From the NCBI GenBank assembly GCA_022820945.1, contig JAJEEP010000007.1, positions 1 to 64,000 of the forward strand: a stretch of 64,000 nt of DNA, written 5' to 3'. This document shows positions 12,671-22,272 of the stretch, one piece after another. The first letter of the stretch is position 1; every line of letters starts with the position of its first letter. The notes under the pieces are model-generated. The model worked only from the letters and a program-made list of their open reading frames with translations, was not told where the DNA came from and made no database searches. The DNA comes from Alphaproteobacteria bacterium (GTDB taxonomy: Bacteria; Pseudomonadota; Alphaproteobacteria; UBA828). The position numbers were made by a program, and so were the translations under genes.

Positions 12671-13315
12671 ATGCAATTCAATCCGCAAGAGCGGATAGGC
12701 CTCTTCATCGACGGCGCGAATCTCTACGCCGCGGCCCGTTCGCTTGGGTTCGACATTGATTACAAGCGCTTGCGCGAGGAGTTCGCGGGCAAGGCCCGGC
12801 TCATCCGCGCTCTCTATTACACCGCCCTCATCGAGGATCAGGAGTATTCGCCGATCCGTCCGCTGGTGGATTGGCTCGACTACAACGGCTACACCCTGAT
12901 CACGAAGCCGACCAAGGAGTTCACGGATTCCATGGGGCGCCGCAAGGTAAAGGGCGACATGGATATCGAAATCGCGGTCGACATGATGGAGTTGTCGGAT
13001 GTCCTCGACCATATCGTGTTGTTCTCCGGCGACGGCGATTTTCGCCGCGTGACCGAGGCCGTCCAGCGCAAGGGCGTTCTGGTGTCCGTCGTCAGCACCA
13101 TTCGCTCGCAGCCGCCGATGATCGCCGACGAGCTGCGTCGCCAAGCCGACACCTTCATCGAGCTGCAGGATCTCGAACCCCTGATTGCGCGCGAGCCGAA
13201 GTGGCGGCACGAACGCGCCACGACCCTGAGGGAGCCGATGGGGGACGAATACGAGGGGTACGACGACGAGGCCGACGAGGACGAGATGGCCGACGAGGTC
13301 GCACACACGGCGTGA
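12671..13315 (+). CDS. NYN-domain (LabA/DUF88-like) putative ribonuclease
   Basis: The 214-aa product has the PIN-like NYN fold with acidic metal-binding positions: D in GLFIDGANLY, the acidic run DMDIEIAVDMM and LFSGDGDFRRV. NYN proteins are predicted or shown to be RNases; no substrate can be named here. A very acidic tail (DEYEGYDDEADEDEMADE) ends the protein. The ATG at 12671 follows GGAAGGAT. The stop overlaps the GTG of the UDG gene (GTGA), so the two are probably co-translated. Confidence 0.85.
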   Translation: MQFNPQERIGLFIDGANLYAAARSLGFDIDYKRLREEFAGKARLIRALYYTALIEDQEYSPIRPLVDWLDYNGYTLITKPTKEFTDSMGRRKVKGDMDIEIAVDMMELSDVLDHIVLFSGDGDFRRVTEAVQRKGVLVSVVSTIRSQPPMIADELRRQADTFIELQDLEPLIAREPKWRHERATTLREPMGDEYEGYDDEADEDEMADEVAHTA

Positions 13316-13965
13316 GCACGCCGGTGTCGGCTCCGACCGTGCCGGATCGGGATTGTGACCGCTGCCCTCGACTCGTTACCTACCGGGAGGATCACCGGGC
13401 GGCCGAGCCGGACTGGCACAATGCGCCGGTTCCGAGCTTCGGCGACCTTAACGCCCGGCTGCTGATCGTCGGCCTGGCACCCGGCCTGCGCGGGGCGAAC
13501 CGCACAGGCCGGCCCTTCACGGGCGATTTCGCTGGCGACCTGCTCTACGCCACCCTTGCCGAGTTCGGCTTCGCCCGCGGCGCCTACGATGCCCACGTCG
13601 CCGATGGCCTTTCGCTCCACGACTGTCGGATCACCAATGCGGTCCGCTGCGTCCCGCCGCAGAATCAGCCCAAGGGAGCGGAAATCGCGGCGTGCCGTCA
13701 ATACCTCACGGCCGAAATCGCGGCGATGAGCAGGCTGCGCGCCGTTCTTGCGCTGGGCTTGGTCGCCCACGGCGCTGTGCTGAGGGTGCTCGGTCTTCGC
13801 GCCGGCGCGTGCCGCTTCGCCCACGGCGCGGTCCATCTTCTGGACGACGGGCGCCAGCTGTTCGACAGCTACCACTGCTCGCGCCTCAACACGAACACCG
13901 GCCGCCTGACGCCCGCCATGTTCGCCGACGTGTTCGCCGGAATTCGCAGCACTCTCGACGACTGA
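13312..13965 (+). CDS. Uracil-DNA glycosylase, family 5-like (Fe-S)
   Basis: The 217-aa product starts with CDRCPRLV (C15, C18) and has two further cysteines in AVRCVPPQNQ and AACRQYL, the four ligands of a 4Fe-4S cluster in family 4/5 enzymes. Motif A is GLAPGLRGANRTGRPFTGD and the second active-site motif is YHCSRLN, closer to family 5 (UDGb) than to family 4. It removes uracil or other deaminated bases from DNA. The start is a GTG inside a GTGA overlap with the NYN gene. Confidence 0.88.
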   Translation: MSTPVSAPTVPDRDCDRCPRLVTYREDHRAAEPDWHNAPVPSFGDLNARLLIVGLAPGLRGANRTGRPFTGDFAGDLLYATLAEFGFARGAYDAHVADGLSLHDCRITNAVRCVPPQNQPKGAEIAACRQYLTAEIAAMSRLRAVLALGLVAHGAVLRVLGLRAGACRFAHGAVHLLDDGRQLFDSYHCSRLNTNTGRLTPAMFADVFAGIRSTLDD

Positions 13966-13976
13966 CCCGCACGATT

Positions 13977-14070
13977 CACCGGGGGCACGGACTGCGCCCC
14001 GCGCGGGATGCGGGACGAGACGGCCAAGATTTCGGCGGGATTCGCAGGGACAAGTGGGATTCTGCGGGAC
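13977..14070. repeat. Irregular GCGGGA/CGGGAT-rich intergenic stretch
   Basis: The spacer between the UDG and smpB genes repeats short variants of GCGGGAT/GCGGGAC about six times at irregular spacing. No gene or clear regulatory site is seen. It may be simple-sequence drift. Confidence 0.35.
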
Positions 14071-14170
14071 ACGCGCCCGGCCCCTCGTCGCCCGCTCGGC
14101 CCGTGATTCCCGCCGCACGCGTCGGTGCACCTCATGGCCCAATTCTGGCGCAGGCGGCGCGCTTTCTGCA

Positions 14171-14186
14171 CCGCACCATGGTGCGG
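14171..14186. repeat. Perfect 16-bp palindrome downstream of smpB
   Basis: CCGCACCATGGTGCGG is self-complementary and lies 10 bp past the smpB stop, between convergent genes. No T run follows. The 16-mer TGCACCGCACCATGGT at 14167-14182 recurs at 24507-24522 in the repeat-rich region, so it may be part of a dispersed repeat. Confidence 0.5.
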
Positions 14187-14195
14187 TGAGACGGG

Positions 14196-14669
14196 CTAAC
14201 CCCGCTCTCGGACCAGTCGTTCCTTCTGGCGCTGCCAGTCGCGCGCTTTCTCGGCGGCGCGCTTGTCGTACTTGCGCTTGCCCGAGGCCATGGCCAGCGC
14301 AACCTTGGCGATGCCGCGGTCGTTGAAGTAGAGAGTGAGCGGCACCAGGGTCACGCCGCCGCGCCGAAGCGCGCCCACTAGCTTGCGAATTTCGCGCTTG
14401 TGCAGCAGCAGCTTTCGGGGTCGCAGCGGGTCGTGATTGAAGGGACCGGCGCCGTCGTATTGAGCGATGTGGGCGTTGATCAGGAAGACCTCGCCGCCGC
14501 GTTCGGTGGCGTAGGCGTCGTTGATATTGACGCGCCCGGCCCGGAGAGACTTGACCTCGGTTCCGGTGAGCCGAATGCCCACCTCGAAGGGACGCTCGAG
14601 GTGGTAGTCGCGGCGCGCCTTGCGATTCTGCGCGATTCGTTTGCCGCCGGGGGCGGCGTTGCTGCTCAC
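14196..14669 (-). CDS. smpB: SsrA-binding protein SmpB
   Basis: The 157-aa product has the SmpB OB-fold: AQNRKARRDYHLERPFEVG, the hallmark TGTEVKSLRAGRVNINDAYA, and the basic tail SGKRKYDKRAAEKARDWQR that inserts in the ribosome. It carries tmRNA to stalled ribosomes. The start is GTG at 14669. It lies 40 bp downstream of dapA on the same strand. The tmRNA gene itself is not in this window. Confidence 0.97.
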   Translation of the reverse strand: MSSNAAPGGKRIAQNRKARRDYHLERPFEVGIRLTGTEVKSLRAGRVNINDAYATERGGEVFLINAHIAQYDGAGPFNHDPLRPRKLLLHKREIRKLVGALRRGGVTLVPLTLYFNDRGIAKVALAMASGKRKYDKRAAEKARDWQRQKERLVRERG

Positions 14670-14709
14670 TGCGCTTGACCGGCTGCGGGGCGTCGCCCCG
14701 ATGCCGTAC

Positions 14710-15585
14710 TCAGTTGAGGAGGCCGACCCGGCGCATCGCCGATTCGATCCGCTCGCGGTTGCTCTCGCTCGGAGAGGTCAGCGGCAGCCTCACTTCCGGC
14801 TCGCACTTGCCGAGAAGCGAGGCGGCGTACTTGACCGGGATCGGGTTGCTCTCGACGAACAGCGTGTCGTGGAGCGGCATCAACTGGCTGTGCCGGTCGA
14901 GCGCCTCTGTGGCATCGCCGCGATCCCACGCGGCGAAGAAGCCCGCGCACTGACGCGGCGCCACGTTCGCCGTCACCGAGATGCACCCGTCTCCGCCCTG
15001 CGCGAGGAAGCCCAGAATCGTGCCGTCCTCACCCGAGAGTTGGCAGAACTCCTCGCCGATGGTGTTCCTGGTGCGAGTGGGCCGGCCCACGTCGGCGGTC
15101 GCGTCCTTGACCCCTACGACGTTGGGAAGCTCGGCGAGACGCGCCATCGTCTCGACCGACATGTCGACCACGCTCCGGCCGGGGATGTTGTAGATGATCT
15201 GCGGAATGTCCACCGCGTCGTTGACCGCCTTGTAGTGGGCGTACATCCCCTCTTGCGTCGGCTTGTTGTAATAGGGCATGACGAGCAGCGCGCCGTCTGC
15301 GCCGGCGTCCTTGGCGTGGCGGGTGAGGCTGATCGCCTCTTCGGTCGAGTTCGAGCCCGTGCCGGCCACGACCGGAACCCGCCCAGCCGCGACCTCGATG
15401 CAGATCTCGGTCACCCGGTGGTGTTCCTCGTGGCTAAGGGTCGGCGATTCACCCGTGGTTCCGCAGGGCACCAGCCCCGCGGCGCCTTCTTCGATCTGCC
15501 AGTCGACGAAATCACGGTACGCGTCTTCGTCCACCTCGCCATTGCGGAACGGCGTGATCAGGGCCGTCAGATATCCCCGGAACAT
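14710..15585 (-). CDS. dapA: 4-hydroxy-tetrahydrodipicolinate synthase
   Basis: The 291-aa product matches DapA length and motifs: [12 protein letters not shown], the GTTGESPTL loop (T43, T44), Y132 in YNIPGRS and the Schiff-base lysine K160 in GVKDAT. It condenses pyruvate with aspartate semialdehyde in lysine/diaminopimelate synthesis. An open frame runs further upstream, but [10 protein letters not shown] with GGGAG seven bases before the ATG at 15585 fixes the start. dapA-smpB form an operon divergent from slt. Confidence 0.95.
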   Translation of the reverse strand: MFRGYLTALITPFRNGEVDEDAYRDFVDWQIEEGAAGLVPCGTTGESPTLSHEEHHRVTEICIEVAAGRVPVVAGTGSNSTEEAISLTRHAKDAGADGALLVMPYYNKPTQEGMYAHYKAVNDAVDIPQIIYNIPGRSVVDMSVETMARLAELPNVVGVKDATADVGRPTRTRNTIGEEFCQLSGEDGTILGFLAQGGDGCISVTANVAPRQCAGFFAAWDRGDATEALDRHSQLMPLHDTLFVESNPIPVKYAASLLGKCEPEVRLPLTSPSESNRERIESAMRRVGLLN

Positions 15586-15637
15586 GACACGCTCCCATGC
15601 TCGTGCATTGTCGCTGCGCCGAGAATAGGTTGGCTGA

Positions 15638-17857
15638 ATGACAGGAACAAGGCCGAGTCGAGAGTTCGCCCTGTTGAGTCGCGCGTCGCGGGCTCTGCGG
15701 CGGCTGCTTGTTGCCCTGGCGGTGATAACGCCGCCACTGCTGTTCGACGCACCCGCCCGTGCGGAGGCGGAACCGCCGTTGCCCCCACCTGTGGCGCGGG
15801 CCGACATCGCGCTCTTTGTCGACGCCTTCAGGGCGGGGGCGCGCAACAACTGGAGTCGCGCCCATCGCCTCGCCCGGAGAGCCAGCGACCCCCTCGGCGC
15901 CACGATCCTGCGCTGGTGGGACTACAGCAGTGCAGGCACGCGGGCCTCTTTCGCCGACATCGCGCGGTTCATCGACGAGCACCCCGACTGGCCGGACCAG
16001 CGGCTGCTCCAGATCAACGCCGAAGCGGCGATGGCGAAGGGAGTCTCCGATGCGGACGTCCGCGCCTGGTATCGCTGGCGCGATCCGGTGAGCCGCGAGG
16101 GCCGCCTGCGCTATGCCGAATCCCTCTTCGAGATCGACCAAGACAATCGCGCGGCTGCGCTGGTCCGCAAGGCATGGGTTGAGGGGACCTTCAGTACGCG
16201 TGAGCTGCGCGAGACCTACCGCCGCTACCGCGAACACCTGCGGCCCGAAGATCACCTCGCCCGCCTGGAGCGCCTGGTGTGGGCCAATCACGCCCGCGCG
16301 GCACGGCGCATGTACCGCTACGTCGACGAGGAGTATCAGCGGCTGGCGGAAGCTCGGTTGACGCTGCGGGCCTACGCCGGTGGCGTGGACCGGGCGATCG
16401 CGCGGGTGCCGCAGTCGCTCCGCGACGATCCGGGGCTGGTCTACGAGCGGCTGCGCTGGCGCCGGAAGAAGGGCAGGGACGAGGATGCCCGCGCGCTTCT
16501 GCGCACGCCGCCGCAGGAACTCGGGCCCCGGCCCAAGCTCTGGTGGCGGGAACGCGCCATCTTGGCGCGGCACGCACTGGAGGACGGGCTGGTCGATGAG
16601 GCTTACGCGCTTGCCGCAGGCCACCGGCAGACCGCGGCCTCGACCTATTCCGATGCCGAATGGCTGGCCGGGTGGATCGCGCTACGCTTTCTCGACGATG
16701 CGCGCGGTGCGTTTCTCCACTTCGAGCGCATGCACGGCGCAGTGACCATGCCGATCAGCCGGGCGCGCGCTGCCTACTGGGCGGGCCTGGCCGCCGACAC
16801 CTCCGGCGATCCGGATGGAGCGGCTCTCTGGTACGGCAAGGCCGCAGCGTATCCGGCCACCTTTTACGGCCAGATTGCGATGACCCGAATCGCCGCGCCC
16901 GACGCGCCGCTGATCGGCGCCGCGGAAGGCCACGTCAGTGCTGCGACGCTCGACGACCACTCCCTGTTTGCGGCCATCCACGTCCTGGCGTTTCTCGGCC
17001 GCGATTATCTCGTGGGGTCCTTCTACCGGCGCCTGAGCACGCTCGCGCGCAACGAGGCGGATCACGCCATGATATCGGCGTTCGCGCTCTCCGTCGGGCA
17101 GCCCGAGCAGTCGATCCGTGCCGCGCAGCAGGCCGCGCGGGACGGTTACGTCTCCGTCGACCGGTTGTTTCCGCTGGTGGACGTGCCGTTCGCGCGCGAG
17201 AACGGCGCTCTCGAACACGCCCTGGTGCTCGCGCTGATCCGCCAGGAGAGCCGCTTCGACCGATTGGCAAGGAGCGGCTCAGGCGCGCTCGGGCTGATGC
17301 AGCTGATGCCCCGGACCGCAAAGAGCGTCGCCCGCAAAATGGGCCTGAGCCAGTCCAGCAAGCGCCTCACCTCCAATCGCGCGCACAACATCGCGCTCGG
17401 CAGCCGCTACTTGAGCGACATGATCGAACGCTTCGACGGTTCGTACCTGCTGGCCGTCGCCGCCTATAATGGCGGGCCTCGTAACGTCGCCCGCTGGATC
17501 GCGGCGAACGGCGATCCCCGGCACGACCCGGATGTGGACATCATCGACTGGATCGAAATGATCCCGCTCGCCGAAACCCGCAACTACGTGCAGCGGGTCC
17601 TCGAAGGAACGCAAGTTTACCGCTGGCAGCTCGGCCGACGGCCGACGGCCTCGAGCCTGGAGCGCGACCTCGCGCGCGGCATGTCCCAGCGCACCGTGGA
17701 TGCTCATTGCGCGCGAATCGGCAACGGCGAGCGGCGTGCCCATGTCGATTTTCGCGCGTTGTGCCGGTTCACACGGAGCGAGGGCATCGCACCCGCCGAC
17801 CGGCCCGATCGCACCGAGGACCGCCGCGCGGGATGGCGGCGGCGGAGAGTCCGGTGA
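15638..17857 (+). CDS. slt: Soluble lytic murein transglycosylase
   Basis: The 739-aa product has an N-terminal hydrophobic export segment (about residues 20-43), a long superhelical U-shaped domain of TPR-like helices, and a C-terminal SLT domain with catalytic E537 in [11 protein letters not shown], followed by [17 protein letters not shown] and [13 protein letters not shown]. It cleaves peptidoglycan glycan strands in the periplasm. The C-terminal 40 residues are Arg-rich. Its stop overlaps the likely GTG of the next gene. Confidence 0.93.
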   Translation: MTGTRPSREFALLSRASRALRRLLVALAVITPPLLFDAPARAEAEPPLPPPVARADIALFVDAFRAGARNNWSRAHRLARRASDPLGATILRWWDYSSAGTRASFADIARFIDEHPDWPDQRLLQINAEAAMAKGVSDADVRAWYRWRDPVSREGRLRYAESLFEIDQDNRAAALVRKAWVEGTFSTRELRETYRRYREHLRPEDHLARLERLVWANHARAARRMYRYVDEEYQRLAEARLTLRAYAGGVDRAIARVPQSLRDDPGLVYERLRWRRKKGRDEDARALLRTPPQELGPRPKLWWRERAILARHALEDGLVDEAYALAAGHRQTAASTYSDAEWLAGWIALRFLDDARGAFLHFERMHGAVTMPISRARAAYWAGLAADTSGDPDGAALWYGKAAAYPATFYGQIAMTRIAAPDAPLIGAAEGHVSAATLDDHSLFAAIHVLAFLGRDYLVGSFYRRLSTLARNEADHAMISAFALSVGQPEQSIRAAQQAARDGYVSVDRLFPLVDVPFARENGALEHALVLALIRQESRFDRLARSGSGALGLMQLMPRTAKSVARKMGLSQSSKRLTSNRAHNIALGSRYLSDMIERFDGSYLLAVAAYNGGPRNVARWIAANGDPRHDPDVDIIDWIEMIPLAETRNYVQRVLEGTQVYRWQLGRRPTASSLERDLARGMSQRTVDAHCARIGNGERRAHVDFRALCRFTRSEGIAPADRPDRTEDRRAGWRRRRVR

Positions 17858-18894
17858 GCCACCCGCAGGACGCCACGTCGGGCGCGACTGCGCCGGAGTC
17901 GCTGCCCCAGCCGAGCGACGTGCACGCGGCTGCGGAGCGTCTGGCCGGGCATGCGGTCGAGACGCCGCTGCTGAGGGCCGATGCTCTCGACGAACGGATC
18001 GGCGGACGCCTGCTGCTCAAGGCGGAGCCGCTCCAGCGCACCGGCTCGTTCAAGTTCCGGGGGGCCTGCAACCGGCTGTTGCAGCTCGACCGGGCCGCCA
18101 GGCAGGGTGGCGTGGTCACCTATTCCTCGGGCAACCACGCCCAGGCCGTCGCGGCGGCGGCCAGACTCGTCGGCGTGCCGGCGGTCATCGTCATGCCGAG
18201 AGACGCGCCCGCCGTAAAGATCGCCGGCACCCGCCGTCACGGCGCCGAGATCGTGCTCTACGACCGCGCTTCCGAAGCACGCGAGGCGCTGGGCATGAAG
18301 ATCGCGGTGGAGCGCGGTGCGACCCTGGTCAAGCCCTACGACGACTTCAACGTCATCGCCGGCCAGGGAACGGTCGGGCACGAAATCGTGAAGCAATGCA
18401 GCGCGCTAGGCTGCCGGCCCGATGCCGTGGTCGTGCCTGCCGGGGGCGGTGGGCTGATGGCCGGCACCTCGCTCGCCATCGCCGATGCCTGGCCGGAGAC
18501 CCGCCTTCACACGGCTGAGCCGCAAGGCTACGATGACCACGCCATGTCGTTCGAACAGGGCCGTCGCATCGGCGTGTCCGGTGCACAGGGCCAGAGCTTC
18601 TGCGACGCGCTTCTCGCACCGAAGCCCGGTGCGCTCACCTTCCCGATCAACGTGGATAGAGTGCACGGCGGCGTTGCCGTAAGCGATGCCGAAGTCGGTG
18701 CGGCCATGCGGGCGGCCTTCCTGCATCTCAAGCTCGTGGTCGAGCCAGGGGGCGCGGTGGCGCTCGCGGCGGTGCTCGCCGGCAGGATCGCCACTGCCGG
18801 GCGCACGGTGGTCGCCGTGCTCTCCGGCGGCAACGTGGACCCCGCCACCTTCCGTGCAGTCCTGAATCAGGGCGATGATCCGGCCGCCATCTAG
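17854..18894 (+). CDS. Threonine/serine dehydratase (PLP, fold type II)
   Basis: The product is a 346-aa PLP enzyme with the Schiff-base lysine K67 in RTGSFKFRGA, the SSGNHAQAVA loop, the phosphate-binding PAGGGGLMAG and a C-terminal VLSGGNVD. There is no ACT domain, which fits catabolic threonine dehydratase or serine racemase-like enzymes rather than feedback-regulated IlvA. GTG 17854 lies in a GTGA overlap with slt and has GGAG upstream; an ATG at 17833 is possible. The mlaA-like gene overlaps its 3' end. Confidence 0.88.
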   Translation: MSHPQDATSGATAPESLPQPSDVHAAAERLAGHAVETPLLRADALDERIGGRLLLKAEPLQRTGSFKFRGACNRLLQLDRAARQGGVVTYSSGNHAQAVAAAARLVGVPAVIVMPRDAPAVKIAGTRRHGAEIVLYDRASEAREALGMKIAVERGATLVKPYDDFNVIAGQGTVGHEIVKQCSALGCRPDAVVVPAGGGGLMAGTSLAIADAWPETRLHTAEPQGYDDHAMSFEQGRRIGVSGAQGQSFCDALLAPKPGALTFPINVDRVHGGVAVSDAEVGAAMRAAFLHLKLVVEPGGAVALAAVLAGRIATAGRTVVAVLSGGNVDPATFRAVLNQGDDPAAI

Positions 18895-19738
18895 CCGAAT
18901 GAAATCGCGGGGCCTCTCGGGTCGGCTCGCCGTCGCGCTGGTCACGCTGCTCCTGGCTATCCCTGTCGTGCAGGGCTGCACGGTGCTCGAACGGTTCATT
19001 GACGATGAGCCCGCCTCCCTCGACGACGCGCCGTCTGTCGAGAGTCGTGGCGCCGACTGGCCGGTTCTCCCGCGCGAGGGCGGGGAAGACGGTTACGATG
19101 ATCCTTTCGAGGAGGTGAACCGCGTCTTCTTCTACGTCAACGGCGTGTTCGACTTCCTCCTGTTCGAGCCGGTGGCGCGGTTCTATCGAGGCTTCATGCC
19201 GAGCGACGCGCGGCAGGCGGTCAGCCGCGCCTTCACCAATATGGCGGAGCCGACCGTCACCGCGAACCATCTGCTGCAGCTCAACCCGGACCGCGCCGCT
19301 ACAAGCTTCGGTCGCTTCTTGCTCAACAGCACCGTCGGCGCGGCGGGCCTCTTCGACGTCGCGACCGATCTCGGCCTGGAAGCCGATGACGCCGACTTCG
19401 GCCAGACACTTCACCACTACGGCGTCGACGACGGCCCCTATCTCGTGCTGCCTGTCTTCGGCCCGACGACCGCCCGCGACGCCGTGGGCTTCGGCGTCGA
19501 TGGCGCGATCGATCCGCGTTCCTACCTGCTCGCGCTCACGCCGCGCGCAGCTCTCGCCGCCGGCGAAGGAGTCGTGCGCCGCGAGGAGGTGATCGACCCG
19601 GTCGAATTCCTGGTCAAGCACGCCCTCGATCACTATGACGCGGTGCGTGCCTGGAACTATCAGGAGCGTCAGCGGGAGCTCACCGGCGGCTGCACCGAAC
19701 CCAAGTACGTGACCTGCCCCGGCTATTCCCCGGAATGA
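18875..19738 (+). CDS. mlaA: MlaA (VacJ)-family outer-membrane lipoprotein
   Basis: The product is a lipoprotein of up to 287 aa. The hydrophobic leader ends in a lipobox VVQGC. The mature part has the family core DPFEEVNRVFFYVNGVFDF, then FGRFLLNSTVGAAGLFDVA and GVDDGPYLVLPVFGPTTARD. MlaA removes misplaced phospholipids from the outer leaflet with the Mla ABC system, which is not in this window. The start could be ATG 18875, overlapping the preceding gene by 20 bp with AGGG upstream, or ATG 18899 (MKSRGL), which gives a more standard signal peptide. Confidence 0.92.
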   Translation: MIRPPSSRMKSRGLSGRLAVALVTLLLAIPVVQGCTVLERFIDDEPASLDDAPSVESRGADWPVLPREGGEDGYDDPFEEVNRVFFYVNGVFDFLLFEPVARFYRGFMPSDARQAVSRAFTNMAEPTVTANHLLQLNPDRAATSFGRFLLNSTVGAAGLFDVATDLGLEADDADFGQTLHHYGVDDGPYLVLPVFGPTTARDAVGFGVDGAIDPRSYLLALTPRAALAAGEGVVRREEVIDPVEFLVKHALDHYDAVRAWNYQERQRELTGGCTEPKYVTCPGYSPE

Positions 19739-19767
19739 CGCTCTCCCGGAGGCTGGAGCGCGGCCGG

Positions 19768-19813
19768 CTTTGACGGACGCGCGACGGCCGGCTGCCGTGA
19801 GCGAAAAAGAGCT
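19768..19813. repeat. Short dispersed repeat, copy 1
   Basis: CTTTGACGGACGCGCGAC and, downstream, GCTGCCGTGAGCGAAAAA recur with few changes at 22117-22216 upstream of the GST gene. Here the two blocks are adjacent; in the other copy about 60 bp of GC-rich sequence separates them. It lies just after the mlaA stop between convergent genes. Confidence 0.6.
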
Positions 19814-20480
19814 ATAGCGGCCCGTCGCCGCCCGGATAGCAGAATGAAACGCGCGGCCCGTAGAAGCCGAACGTGACCTCCAGCGGCGTCGCCGGGCGCA
19901 GCGCGTTGCACGAGTGGTCCGGTGCCAGGAACTCCAGCGACAGAAGCTCGAAATCGTCCGAAATCTCGCCCACGAACGCGTAGTTGCCGCTCATCAGCTG
20001 GCCGTCGACGGCGGTGATGTAGCGCAGGTGTCCGCGTGCCGTGTCCGCGAGCCCCGAGCCCACGCGCGCAACGCTGCGGATGATCGCCCGATCCCCCGCA
20101 TCGTAAGTGATGGCGGTCACCCGATCGCCATCGAGATCGAGCGTCGTGCGGCCCGGCACCGCCGGCACGCCCCGCTTCGCCGCGTAGTCGCACATCACCG
20201 GGTTCGAGTTCAGATAATGGCTCCACCAGCGGCCGGGCGTGCCGTCCTCCAGGTCGAGACCGGCGAGATCGAGCCCGGCGTAGGTGAGCGAATAGGCGCC
20301 GAAATGCGAGGTCTGCTCGTCGCGATCCACGACATACTGGTTGATGAAGATCGCCTGGTTCTCGGCCGGCGTGAGGCCCTCCGGCAGCAGGGCAGCGGCC
20401 GCCGCAGAATCCTCCGGCACCCAGCAGAAGTAGAGCATGCGGCTGTTGACGATCAGCTGCGGTGCGAGCGGTAGTGCCAC
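19812..20480 (-). CDS. Acetoacetate-decarboxylase-like protein (tentative)
   Basis: The 222-aa product begins MALPLAPQLIVNSRMLYFCW and has ALLPEGLTPAENQAIFINQY and GAYSLTYAGLDLAG, which read like the acetoacetate decarboxylase-like fold (LLP-x-GL-x-P and ligand-pocket strands). I do not see the catalytic-lysine context of true acetoacetate decarboxylase, so the activity is unknown. It follows the aminotransferase gene by 69 bp on the same strand and probably shares its transcript. Confidence 0.5.
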   Translation of the reverse strand: MALPLAPQLIVNSRMLYFCWVPEDSAAAAALLPEGLTPAENQAIFINQYVVDRDEQTSHFGAYSLTYAGLDLAGLDLEDGTPGRWWSHYLNSNPVMCDYAAKRGVPAVPGRTTLDLDGDRVTAITYDAGDRAIIRSVARVGSGLADTARGHLRYITAVDGQLMSGNYAFVGEISDDFELLSLEFLAPDHSCNALRPATPLEVTFGFYGPRVSFCYPGGDGPL

Positions 20481-20549
20481 GTCCCGATCCTCCTCGTCTT
20501 CAGGCCGCAGCCGCGGCCAACTTATCCCCAGAGTGTCCCGGCCTGCGTC

Positions 20550-21953
20550 TCAACCCTTCCACAGGTTCTCGCGGACCAGGTCGTTCTGGGTCGCGATGAT
20601 GCTCTCCCGCAGGGTCTCCACGAGCGTGTCGATCTGCTCGCGGGTCAGCGTCAGCGGCGGCGAAAGCACGTTCATGTGGCCGAGCGGGCGCACCAGCAGG
20701 CCGCGGCTCTGGCAGTGCCGCGTGATCCGCGCGCCGATCTTGGCGTCCGCCGCGAAGACCTCCTTGGTCTCCTTGTTCTTCACCGCCTCCACGCACATCA
20801 TGAACTTCTTGCCCCGCACGTCGCCGATCAGCGGCAGCGTCAACAGCTCGTTCAGCCGCTCCTCGAAGTAGGGGCCGACTTCGCGCACGTGACCGCACAG
20901 GTCCTCGCGCTCCATGATCTCGATGTTCTTGACGCCGGCGGCGCAGGAGACCGGGTGCCCGGCGTAGGTGAAGCCGTGGGTGAAGAGCGCGCCGTCGGAC
21001 TGGGGCACGCTGATCACCTCGTAGATCGCGTCCGAGAACAGCGTCGCCGAATGCGGGATGTAGCCCGAGGTGAGCCCCTTGGCCGAGGTGATCACGTCGG
21101 GCGTGAGGTCGAACACGGGCTCGGACGCGAAGAAGTGCCCGAGCCGCCCGAAGCCGGTCACCACCTCGTCCGAGATGTAGAGCACCTCGTACTTCTCGCA
21201 CACCGCCTTGGTGCGGGCGTGGTAGCCGGGCGGAGGCACGATCACCCCGCCGCCGCCCATGATCGGCTCGGCGATGAAGCAGGCGACGTTCTCCGGCCCG
21301 AGCTCCAGGATCTTGTTCTCCAGGTCCGCCACCTTCTCGTCGCAGAATTCTTCCACGCTCATGCCGTCCGGCCGGCGATAGGTGTGGGGCGCCGGGATGT
21401 GGTGCACGAGGTCGGGCGCGAGGTCGAAGCCGTCATGGTCGAACTTCACCCCGGTCATGGTCATCGCGAGGTAGGTCGAGCCGTGATAGGCGTCGACGCG
21501 CGAGATGATCTTCTTCTTGTTCGGCTTGCCCAGGCGGTTGAAATAGAAGTGGATCACGCGGATGGCGGTGTCGTTCGCCATCGACCCGCCGGTGCCGTAG
21601 AACACGTGGTTGATGGAGGCCGGCGCGAGCTCCGCGAGCTTCGCCGCAAGCTCCGCGGCCGGCGGCGTGGTCAGGTGGGTGAAGGTCGAGTAGTAGGGGA
21701 TGCGGCGCACCTGATCGGCCATCGCCTGGGCCATCTCTTCCCGGCCATAGCCGATGTTGACGCACCAGAGGCCGCCGATGCCGTCCATGTAGCGCTCGCC
21801 CTCGGCGTTGTAGACGTAGACCCCCTCGGCCTCGGCCATGACCTCGGAGCCTTCCTCCTTGAAGGTCGCGAAGTCGGTCCAGGGATGGATGTTGTGATCC
21901 CGGTCCTTCCGCCAAAGGTCGGCGTTGTCGTACTGCTGGAAGTTCCCCTTCAT
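20550..21953 (-). CDS. Class III (omega) aminotransferase
   Basis: The 467-aa PLP enzyme has FYGTGGSMANDTA (phosphate cup), YHGSTYLAMTMTG, the cofactor aspartate in YISDEVVTGFGRLG and the Schiff-base lysine K292 in ITSAKGLTSGYIP. It belongs to the fold-type I group that uses omega-amino donors such as putrescine, taurine, beta-alanine or amines, usually with pyruvate. The amine donor cannot be fixed from the sequence. It starts at ATG 21953 with GGAGGG upstream and is followed by the ADC-like gene. Confidence 0.9.
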   Translation of the reverse strand: MKGNFQQYDNADLWRKDRDHNIHPWTDFATFKEEGSEVMAEAEGVYVYNAEGERYMDGIGGLWCVNIGYGREEMAQAMADQVRRIPYYSTFTHLTTPPAAELAAKLAELAPASINHVFYGTGGSMANDTAIRVIHFYFNRLGKPNKKKIISRVDAYHGSTYLAMTMTGVKFDHDGFDLAPDLVHHIPAPHTYRRPDGMSVEEFCDEKVADLENKILELGPENVACFIAEPIMGGGGVIVPPPGYHARTKAVCEKYEVLYISDEVVTGFGRLGHFFASEPVFDLTPDVITSAKGLTSGYIPHSATLFSDAIYEVISVPQSDGALFTHGFTYAGHPVSCAAGVKNIEIMEREDLCGHVREVGPYFEERLNELLTLPLIGDVRGKKFMMCVEAVKNKETKEVFAADAKIGARITRHCQSRGLLVRPLGHMNVLSPPLTLTREQIDTLVETLRESIIATQNDLVRENLWKG

Positions 21954-22116
21954 CGCACCCTCCTATCGCGCCACACGGCATCCGCCGCTCTCGGGCCCAA
22001 CCTATCGCGGCGCGGGCGCAACCGCCAGCGGAAGCGAGATTCATAAGGCCGCCGCCCGTAGCCCGCGCCACCGCCATCCGCCATACTGCCGGCCTCGCGG
22101 GGCTAGAGCGTGTCCG

Positions 22117-22216
22117 TCTTTGGCGGACGCGCGACAGGCCGCGACCGCGGCCCGCCGCTTATGCGGCGCGCCCGCGCAGGCGCCAGCCCTAAGCTGGCTG
22201 CCGTGAGCGAAAAATT
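22117..22216. repeat. Short dispersed repeat, copy 2
   Basis: This is the second copy of the family at 19768-19813: CTTTGGCGGACGCGCGAC at its left and GCTGCCGTGAGCGAAAAA at its right, split by a GC-rich insert. Together with the hairpin at 22218-22252 it fills most of the 319-bp gene-free stretch between the aminotransferase and GST genes. Confidence 0.6.
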
Positions 22217-22217
22217 G

Positions 22218-22252
22218 CGAGAGCGTTTCCGCGCAAAGCGGAAACGCTCTCG
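22218..22252. repeat. 15-bp perfect hairpin upstream of the GST gene
   Basis: CGAGAGCGTTTCCGC pairs perfectly with GCGGAAACGCTCTCG around a GCAAA loop. No T run follows on the + strand, and the GST ribosome site GGGGAGG starts only a few bases later. It could be a leader stem affecting GST translation or a dispersed palindrome. Confidence 0.65.
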
Positions 22253-22272
22253 GGGCAGGGGAGGTGCGCAAG

